The notes beneath the pieces were generated by a model. It ran no database searches and had not been told where the DNA came from. It saw only the letters and a list, made by a program, of their open reading frames with translations. From contig JAGGSN010000073.1 of NCBI GenBank assembly GCA_021159005.1, positions 1 through 55,234 of the forward strand: DNA of 55,234 bases, given 5' to 3'. The position numbers and the translations under genes were made by a program. Source of the DNA: Candidatus Zixiibacteriota bacterium. Its GTDB lineage: Bacteria > Zixibacteria > MSB-5A5 > UBA10806 > 4484-95. Shown here in pieces: positions 52,255 to 55,234 of the stretch (the first letter of the stretch is position 1; every line of letters starts with the position of its first letter).

Positions 52255-53301
52255 CTATTTCTTCTGACAGTTTTCAAAAGCTTCATTGGCCGCAATTGCT
52301 TCCTTTTTCATTTTCAGCTTAAGATATGTATTGGCAAGAAATTGCCAGCCCTCGCAATGGTCAGGATTATCCATGGTGAATTTTTCAAGATTACCTTTTA
52401 GCTTTGTTAGTTCCTCATCAGTTTTAGCGCATTGATATGTTGACAGCAGATATAGAAAATTATTATCTACATCAGAAGGTTCTAAAGAGACATATCGTTC
52501 AAATTTTTCCGCAGCTTTGCAGAAATTTTTCAAACTTAAGTTTAAGAGCGCCACATTTAGCCAGGCATCCGGATTATCCGAGTCGAATTCAAGCGCTTTG
52601 TTATACATTTCTAAAGCCTTAGTTGTATCGCCTCTTTCGAGATAGATATCGCCAATCCGGTATAAAACATTTGCATCGGTCGGGTTTTTATCGATTAACT
52701 TTTGGAGAACGACCTCAGCTTCATCAAATAATTGATTTACCATACACATATTAGCATAAAGCTTAGCGGCATTTAAACTGTCGGGGACAATTTCATAGGC
52801 TTTTTTACTCATATCGTAAGCTTTTTCCAACTGTCCTATCCGAAAAGCGCAGTCTCCGCCAAACATGTAAGGCTCATATCGATACGGCCAGCATACAATG
52901 CAGGACTCGAAGGCTTCTAATGCTTTCTCAAAATCTTTTTCTTGACGCGCCAAATCCGCTTGTTTAATAAGTTCATCCCATTTTTCCATCCTGATAGTAT
53001 CAGCATCTATCTTAAAAGCGTCGCTTATTTCTACCGATTTCTTAAAGGCTTTATCCATTTCTACATAGTTGCCTTCCATCGAGTGGACCCAGCCCCAGAG
53101 GTAGTAAACCTCGGCATTATTCGGATAATTCTTTTCGGCTTTGGTCAGGTTCATTTTAACCCGATCAAGGTTAGGGTCTGCTTTGGGTTTTTGCCGCGTT
53201 CCCAGTTCAATTTTTACGGTTCTGATTTCTTTTGGCATACAACCCGCTATGAACACTGCGCTAATAATCAGCAGTATGCCCAGAGCAATTATGCGTTTCA
53301 T
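52255..53301 (-). CDS. TPR-repeat lipoprotein
   Basis: 348 residues; signal peptide with lipobox FIAGC (Cys21), so lipid-anchored. About seven TPR-like repeats span ~50-340, for example AEVYYLWGWVHSMEGNYVEMDKAFKKSV, YEPYMFGGDCAFRIGQLEKAYDMSKKAYEI and ANVLYRIGDIYLERGDTTKALEMYNKALEF. TPRs bind partner proteins; the partner is unknown. Cysteines are unusually frequent in the repeats, which could form disulfides in the periplasm. GGAGG lies before the ATG. It follows the DUF4139 gene by 15 bases and ends in a clear terminator. Confidence 0.88.
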   Translation of the reverse strand: MKRIIALGILLIISAVFIAGCMPKEIRTVKIELGTRQKPKADPNLDRVKMNLTKAEKNYPNNAEVYYLWGWVHSMEGNYVEMDKAFKKSVEISDAFKIDADTIRMEKWDELIKQADLARQEKDFEKALEAFESCIVCWPYRYEPYMFGGDCAFRIGQLEKAYDMSKKAYEIVPDSLNAAKLYANMCMVNQLFDEAEVVLQKLIDKNPTDANVLYRIGDIYLERGDTTKALEMYNKALEFDSDNPDAWLNVALLNLSLKNFCKAAEKFERYVSLEPSDVDNNFLYLLSTYQCAKTDEELTKLKGNLEKFTMDNPDHCEGWQFLANTYLKLKMKKEAIAANEAFENCQKK

Positions 53302-53316
53302 CGTTCCTCCATAACA

Positions 53317-54699
53317 TTAATATTTAATTGTATAAGTTAGTTTTGCCTCGCTATCGGCGGCCACCGGAATATCAAATTCAATTTTATAATTGTCAATTTT
53401 TCTGTAGTCCATATTGCTCTTAACTACCTTCCATTCCCGCCAACCTTGCGGGTGTTCAACCACAGCAACTACTATATCTTCATTTTTATGATTTTTCAAG
53501 CTAATTTCGCAACTTTCACGATAATGCTCACGGCTCAGCTCTTCTCTATCGACAATACTTCGCGTGCCGGTGATATCGAAAGCATCGCCGAGATAAACCC
53601 GCACTTTCTCATCTTTAGGCGTATGGTCGATAAGGTCTTCTCCCACAAACTGCAGAGCTTTCTGCGAATCCTCTTTATATACCCGCAATTTGCCTTTGGG
53701 AAGCGGCATGCCCAGCCCGGCTTTCTCGGAATTATCAAACTCGAGATTAGTTTTGATTTTCACTTTGTTGTCTTGAGAGCGGGAATAACGGCGCTGCTGT
53801 TGAGCATCAAATATATAAACTTTTTTCACCGCAGTCCGGGCGGGCGGAAACAATGTCAACTGTTTAATCTCTTTATCGTTTAATGTTGCCGGTCTGTTAA
53901 GCGTATAAAGATGATACTCGAAAAATGATTCCTCTTCGAACTGCGGTCTGCCGGAACCTTTGGGCATTGATGAACCATGCAGCATATTAAATTCACGCCC
54001 GCGCCGTTCGGTTACACGGTGAACATCCCCGGCAACTAATTTCAGCTTGGCATTATTATAGGCTGTACCGCTTGTATTGTTAACCGTAACCCAGCCGGAT
54101 ATATCAAGACGGTTATCATCTTTGGAGACCACCGCTACGTAATCGGCTTGCCAGTTGATGCCGCCGGTAAGATAGCTGACCTCGCATTTTTTGGAACCGC
54201 TTGAGGGCGATTCAATTTCCCAGCGTAATGTCGGCTTTAGGATAAGACCCTCAAGCGAGGGGAATTTGTAGTCGATGATTTTCACCAGCGCAATCATTAC
54301 AACCTCACCGCCGGTATCTCTGAGAATTATGTTATTGCTGTCGTATGACATCAGCTTACCTTTATAATGTCTGTCATCCTCGCCGATGACCTCAATTGTT
54401 TTGCCAATAAACCGTTTCAGCAGAGATTCGGTAGAGACTAAGTCATACAAATAATTCTGTTCATATACAGCGATATTTTTATCATCCAAACAGCGGAAAT
54501 TGACGCTGGTGGCATCGATTTGCGAAGCTACCTCATCAAAATCGAGAAAATTGACGCCTTTCTTGAAATTGAGTTCTCTGACATCTTTAACCAGCCCTAG
54601 GTTATTATTATAGATAGTGATAGCTACATCGCTCTGGCCGTCGGCGAATACGCCCGCATAAAAAACCAGAATTGACAATGTGATTAATAACTTTTTCAT
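53317..54699 (-). CDS. DUF4139 domain protein, exported
   Basis: 460 residues with a signal peptide (~1-19). It follows the family layout: N-terminal VAITIYNNNLGLVKDVRELNFKKG, a beta region, then the DUF4139 domain (~165-460) with LRWEIESPSSGSKKCEVSYLTGGINWQADYVAVV, ISGWVTVNNTSGTAYNNAKLKLVAGDV and LTLFPPARTAVKKVYIFDA. No enzymatic role is known for the family. Periplasmic or surface location is likely. It has a promoter at 54767-54795 and a 5' leader able to hide its Shine-Dalgarno sequence in a hairpin. Probably cotranscribed with the TPR lipoprotein gene. Confidence 0.9.
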   Translation of the reverse strand: MKKLLITLSILVFYAGVFADGQSDVAITIYNNNLGLVKDVRELNFKKGVNFLDFDEVASQIDATSVNFRCLDDKNIAVYEQNYLYDLVSTESLLKRFIGKTIEVIGEDDRHYKGKLMSYDSNNIILRDTGGEVVMIALVKIIDYKFPSLEGLILKPTLRWEIESPSSGSKKCEVSYLTGGINWQADYVAVVSKDDNRLDISGWVTVNNTSGTAYNNAKLKLVAGDVHRVTERRGREFNMLHGSSMPKGSGRPQFEEESFFEYHLYTLNRPATLNDKEIKQLTLFPPARTAVKKVYIFDAQQQRRYSRSQDNKVKIKTNLEFDNSEKAGLGMPLPKGKLRVYKEDSQKALQFVGEDLIDHTPKDEKVRVYLGDAFDITGTRSIVDREELSREHYRESCEISLKNHKNEDIVVAVVEHPQGWREWKVVKSNMDYRKIDNYKIEFDIPVAADSEAKLTYTIKY

Positions 54700-54704
54700 A
54701 AAAT

Positions 54705-54743
54705 CCTCCAGTTAACATTATTTTATTATTATACGCCTGGAGG
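54705..54743 (-). promoter_or_regulatory. 5' leader hairpin that can mask the ribosome site of the DUF4139 gene
   Basis: On the minus strand CCTCCAG (54743-54737) is complementary to CTGGAGG (54711-54705), which contains the Shine-Dalgarno sequence GGAGG, 5 bases before the ATG. The AT-only loop is about 25 bases. Pairing would block ribosome access; whether it acts in the cell is inference. Confidence 0.45.
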
Positions 54744-54766
54744 GGCATTTTTATTCCACCGCCGTT

Positions 54767-54795
54767 ATTGTATAATAAACGAATTTTAAATGCAA
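54767..54795 (-). promoter_or_regulatory. Sigma70-type promoter of the DUF4139-TPR operon
   Basis: On the minus strand TTGCAT (54795-54790), a 17-bp spacer and TACAAT (54772-54767). The predicted transcript starts near 54760, so the leader includes both arms of the hairpin at 54705-54743. Confidence 0.6.
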
Positions 54796-55177
54796 GGAAA
54801 ACTCCTGGAAATTATATTTTACTTTAAGACTGAATTATTACCAGAAAATACCGGAGAGTTGAAGTAGGTCAACTCCACTTGGGACTTGATCCGCCAGTTA
54901 AATAGGTCAAGCCTCAAATAGGCTTGACTTGAAAGACGGTATCTACTGGGCTGATAATTTCCGCGAAGGCAGGAACCCTTTCCTGCCTTCTGTTGCGAGA
55001 GTGCCGATGTCGTCAGGAAATCCGCCGCGGCGGACTGACGACGCTTTCTGGCGACGCAGGAAACACACCCCTAACTTCCCTCAAGAGGGGAATAATAAAT
55101 GTTGGCACATGATAACGTGTGCTACCCACCCTATTCTCTCGCGAGAGTGGAATAATATTTGCGTTAACACGTTATAT
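54796..55177. repeat. Hairpin-rich spacer, no gene seen
   Basis: Successive inverted repeats: GAGTTGA/TCAACTC (54856-54875), GTCAAGCCT/AGGCTTGAC (54906-54928), GGCAGGA/TCCTGCC (54969-54987), CGTCAG/CTGACG around TCCGCCGCGGCGGA (55011-55040), GCACA/TGTGC (55105-55122) and CTCTCGCGAGAG (about 55136-55147). They look like decayed or mosaic intergenic repeats of several families. The TCCGCCGCGGCG core also occurs at 12725-12737. Short open frames here lack coding signs. Confidence 0.6.
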
Positions 55178-55234
55178 CACTACTGTCCGGCCTTTTGTCC
55201 GCCTTAGGCGGATGCTATAGTGATGTCATTCCCA
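55178..55234 (+). mobile_element. MITE-like element, copy 3, truncated by the window edge
   Basis: Begins with CACTACTGTCCGGCCTTTT and continues through the CCGCCTTAGGCGG palindrome and TAGTGATGTCATTCCC, matching the left arm of copy 1 (4091-4147) and the corresponding end of copy 2. The rest lies outside the window. The 9 bases before it (ACGTTATAT, 55169-55177) should recur directly after the far end if this copy is complete. Confidence 0.75.

Noticed and set aside
54929-55207. A 92-residue open frame near the right edge
   Set aside because: It is made of successive hairpin repeats and runs into a MITE end; composition is unlike the real proteins here.
1-55234. tRNA, rRNA or riboswitch genes
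   Set aside because: All gaps over 100 bp were read; they hold palindromic repeats, promoters and terminators but no cloverleaf or known riboswitch core that I could recognise by eye.

Overview
The window comes from a Gram-negative, somewhat AT-rich bacterium of the FCB superphylum. It most resembles a candidate phylum such as Zixibacteria, KSB1 or Marinimicrobia; the phylum name is my inference. The evidence is a set of secreted proteins ending in a type IX secretion-type (T9SS type A) sorting domain with the NYPNPFN signature and a terminal M-x-LLK, together with an apolipoprotein N-acyltransferase, lipoprotein signal peptides and a meso-diaminopimelate-type MurE. No rRNA, tRNA or CRISPR was seen.

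Layout. (1) 1-356 is the tail of an unidentified gene. (2) 575-3974 is a four-gene membrane operon (module A) whose first gene resembles the DUF6754 family. (3) 4091-5788 is a MITE-like element with 9-bp target duplications, carrying an IS1182-like insertion sequence in its middle. (4) 5907-9429 holds a propeller lipoprotein with a degenerate M23-like domain, a DUF72 protein and a D-Ala-D-Ala carboxypeptidase. (5) 9493-14185 is on the minus strand, with two T9SS cargo proteins flanking an aminotransferase and a second MITE copy (10681-11119). (6) 14394-17590 is a paralogous copy of the four-gene operon (module B), in the same gene order. (7) 17791-33543, minus strand, is a compact dcw cluster reading mraZ-rsmH-ftsL-ftsI-murE-murF-mraY-murD-ftsW-murG-murC-ftsQ-ftsA-ftsZ, without murB or ddl. 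(8) 33863-36304 is a gingipain-like C25 peptidase with a sorting domain. (9) 36307-46377, minus strand, is a tightly overlapping operon reading lnt, T9SS propeller protein, FemAB-like acyltransferase, polysaccharide-deacetylase-like protein, GT4, GT2, a 45-residue membrane peptide and a GT-C glycosyltransferase. (10) 46477-52200 is priA, an HD-domain gene, purM and gpmI. (11) 52255-54699 is a DUF4139 protein and a TPR lipoprotein. (12) The window ends in a hairpin-rich spacer and the first 57 bases of a third MITE copy.

The best candidate for an undescribed system is the duplicated four-gene membrane module. In both copies the order is a large DUF6754-like protein, a polytopic protein with an ARNTEA motif, a protein with a soluble domain held by terminal membrane helices, and a second polytopic protein. 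Both copies have a near-consensus sigma70 promoter whose predicted start site falls on the initiation codon, implying leaderless mRNAs, whereas most other genes here have Shine-Dalgarno sequences.

Second in interest is the MITE family: 19-bp terminal inverted repeats beginning CACTACTGTCCGG and perfect 9-bp duplications at both complete copies. Its palindromic centre carries different cargo in each copy. Intergenic DNA is also filled with short palindromic repeats.
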